A stretch of 64,000 nt of DNA from Bradyrhizobium sp. Ash2021 (GTDB lineage Bacteria; Pseudomonadota; Alphaproteobacteria; Rhizobiales; Xanthobacteraceae), in NCBI RefSeq assembly GCF_031202265.1, contig NZ_CP100604.1:1054001-1118000 (forward strand). Reading direction: 5' to 3'. The position numbers and the translations under genes were made by a program. Shown here one piece after another: positions 62,671 through 64,000 of the stretch (its first letter is position 1; each line of letters opens with the position of its first letter). The notes under the pieces are model-generated. The model searched no databases, was not told the DNA's origin, and saw nothing but the letters and a program-made list of their open reading frames with translations.

Positions 62671-63542
62671 GTGTTTTGATCGCACAAGCCCGGCCGGGCC
62701 GCCGACGGTTACCTGCCTTTCGTCACCTCGCCACGCTGCTGGGCGCGGTGATCGTTGGGACCGCGGTGCTGGTCGCGATTTTCGCGCCCTATCTGACGCC
62801 GCATGATCCATTCGCGCAGGATCTTAACCTCCGCCTCATTCCTCCGGTGTGGATGGATGGCAGCCAGCCGGAGCATCTGTTGGGCACGGATCAGATCGGG
62901 CGGGATTACTTGTCGCGCCTCATCTACGGCACGCGCATTTCCATGCTGATCGGCGTGCTGACCGTCATCACATCCGGCCTTATCGGCATCACGGTCGGAA
63001 TCATCGGCGGGTTCTATGGCGGGCGGACCGACGACGCTGTGATGTTCCTGATCACCTGCCGGCTGTCGATCCCGCTGATCCTGGTGGCGTTGACAGTGGT
63101 GGCGCTGGTTGGCAGTTCGCTTGCGGTGGTGATCCTCACGCTCGGGCTGTTGCTGTGGGACCGGTTCGCCGTGGTGGCTCGTACCACCACGATGCAGGTG
63201 CGCAACCTCGATTACATCGCCGCCGCCCGCGCCGCCGGCGCCTCGCAAGTGCATATTCTGGTGCGCGAGGTGCTTCCCAATATAGCCAATCACCTGGTGG
63301 TGGTGGCGACGCTGGAAATGGCCTTGGCGATCCTGCTTGAAGCGGCATTGTCATTTCTCGGCCTGGGCGTGCCGCCGCCTTTGCCGAGCTGGGGGCTGAT
63401 GATCGCCGAAGCCAAGGAATACATGTTCTTCAGCCCGTGGGTGATCATGACCCCCGGGGTCGCGCTGTTCGTGCTGGTGCTCGGCATCAACCTCTTGGGT
63501 GACGGGCTGCGGGACATGCTCGGGGCGGATCTGCGGCGATGA
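62667..63542 (+). CDS. Dpp/Opp-type ABC transporter permease (DppC-like)
   Basis: 291 residues, six membrane helices. The N-terminal HDPFAQDLNLRL and HLLGTDQIGRDYLSRLIYGTR are typical of DppC. The EAA loop reads YIAAARAAGASQVHILVREVLPN. It pairs with the DppB-like protein to form the channel. It overlaps the ATPase gene by ATGA. Confidence 0.92.
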   Translation: MSVLIAQARPGRRRLPAFRHLATLLGAVIVGTAVLVAIFAPYLTPHDPFAQDLNLRLIPPVWMDGSQPEHLLGTDQIGRDYLSRLIYGTRISMLIGVLTVITSGLIGITVGIIGGFYGGRTDDAVMFLITCRLSIPLILVALTVVALVGSSLAVVILTLGLLLWDRFAVVARTTTMQVRNLDYIAAARAAGASQVHILVREVLPNIANHLVVVATLEMALAILLEAALSFLGLGVPPPLPSWGLMIAEAKEYMFFSPWVIMTPGVALFVLVLGINLLGDGLRDMLGADLRR

Positions 63543-64000
63543 CACCCGTCGTACCAAACCCGGTTCTCACCGTCGCCAATCTGCGGGTGTCCATCGGCGG
63601 GCGTACCGAAGCGGTGCGGGGCCTGTCGCTCGCGGTAGGACGCGGCGAAACCCATTGCATGGTAGGCGAGTCCGGCTGCGGCAAATCCATTACGGCGCTG
63701 TCGGTGATGAACCTGCTGCCGCGCGGGATCAGCCGCACCGCAGATCACATCCGCTTCCAGGGCCAGGATCTGCTGGGCATGTCGGAGCGTCAGATGGCGC
63801 GGCTGCGCGGCGACAAGATGGCGATGATCTTCCAGGAACCGATGACGAGCCTGAACCCGGCCTACACGATCGGGTCGCAAATGTCCGAGGTTTTCGAACG
63901 CCATCGCCGGGCCACGCGGCGGCAAGCCATGGACAGGGCGGCCGAACTGCTGGCGCGCGTGGGCATTACCGCTCCGGGAATGCGCCTCGGGCAATATCCC
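63539..64000 (+). CDS. Dpp/Opp-type ABC transporter ATP-binding protein (5' part)
   Basis: 154 residues in the window; the gene runs off the right edge. Walker A is GESGCGKS, and the Q-loop is FQEPMTSLNP. It belongs to the DppD/OppD group. The operon overlaps (ATGA at both junctions) show tight coupling. The solute-binding protein gene is not in the window and probably lies beyond. Confidence 0.9.
   Translation, partial: MTPVVPNPVLTVANLRVSIGGRTEAVRGLSLAVGRGETHCMVGESGCGKSITALSVMNLLPRGISRTADHIRFQGQDLLGMSERQMARLRGDKMAMIFQEPMTSLNPAYTIGSQMSEVFERHRRATRRQAMDRAAELLARVGITAPGMRLGQYP

Noticed and set aside
1..64000. CRISPR arrays, rRNA genes and full tRNA genes
   Set aside because: I saw no regularly spaced direct repeats and no rRNA; the only tRNA-like sequence is the partial one near 60.7 kb.

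Overview
The window looks like chromosomal DNA from a Bradyrhizobium-type alphaproteobacterium (Nitrobacteraceae). This rests on gene content and genus-typical proteins: an ALA synthase hemA with a FixK/FNR-type box, a split F0 ATP synthase operon with b and b' subunits, an SSS-domain hybrid histidine kinase beside hemA, two rhizobial-type porins, and several short intergenic palindromic repeats that I recall as common in Bradyrhizobium. The DNA is GC-rich and codon use is largely uniform. No species claim can be made from the sequence alone.

Layout. 0.3-7.6 kb: a porin, then a compact plus-strand run of a small protein, two different TPR-GT41 (SPINDLY/OGT-like) glycosyltransferases and a small secreted protein. 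7.7-11.3 kb: a cysteine-cluster protein, a hidden 59-residue winged-helix-like protein and a DosP-like PAS-PAS-GAF-GGDEF-EAL protein. 11.6-17.7 kb: a two-subunit ThDP decarboxylase-like enzyme with a LysR regulator, threonine ammonia-lyase, an AraC regulator and an orphan formylglycine-generating enzyme. 18.1-22.2 kb: thrC, an M16 peptidase, a GNAT acetyltransferase and a secreted protein. 22.3-24.9 kb, minus strand: atpI-atpB-atpE-atpF'-atpF. 25.2-29.9 kb: a DsbA-like isomerase, yjbQ, a large MFS symporter and a LuxR-type response regulator.

29.9-33.7 kb is an accessory insertion. It holds a truncated membrane-protein fragment, a large protein split by a frameshift with a PD-(D/E)xK nuclease-like core, and an IS5-type transposase remnant. 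It separates the response regulator from the SSS-domain hybrid histidine kinase at 33.8-37.3 kb. hemA and an SDR-MarR operon with an apparent operator follow. 40.4-44.0 kb is a second patchwork: two paralogous 44-residue Lys-rich proteins flank a complete IS701-family element, a pcm-like 5' fragment and a HicB-type antitoxin without HicA.

44.2-58.3 kb carries a SAM-cyclase-ATPase-TPR protein, an MBL hydrolase, an acyltransferase, a chemoreceptor, an Omp25/31-like barrel, and a GH16-GH1 beta-glucan-type pair preceded by a 10-bp tandem repeat. These are followed by an alpha/beta hydrolase and a MarR regulator. After the Porin_2 gene and two terminator-like hairpins, a tRNA-Thr(GGT) 3' fragment lies next to an integrase remnant and LysR and acyl-CoA synthetase fragments. 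This looks like the eroded edge of an integrated element. The window ends inside a Dpp/Opp-type ABC transporter operon.
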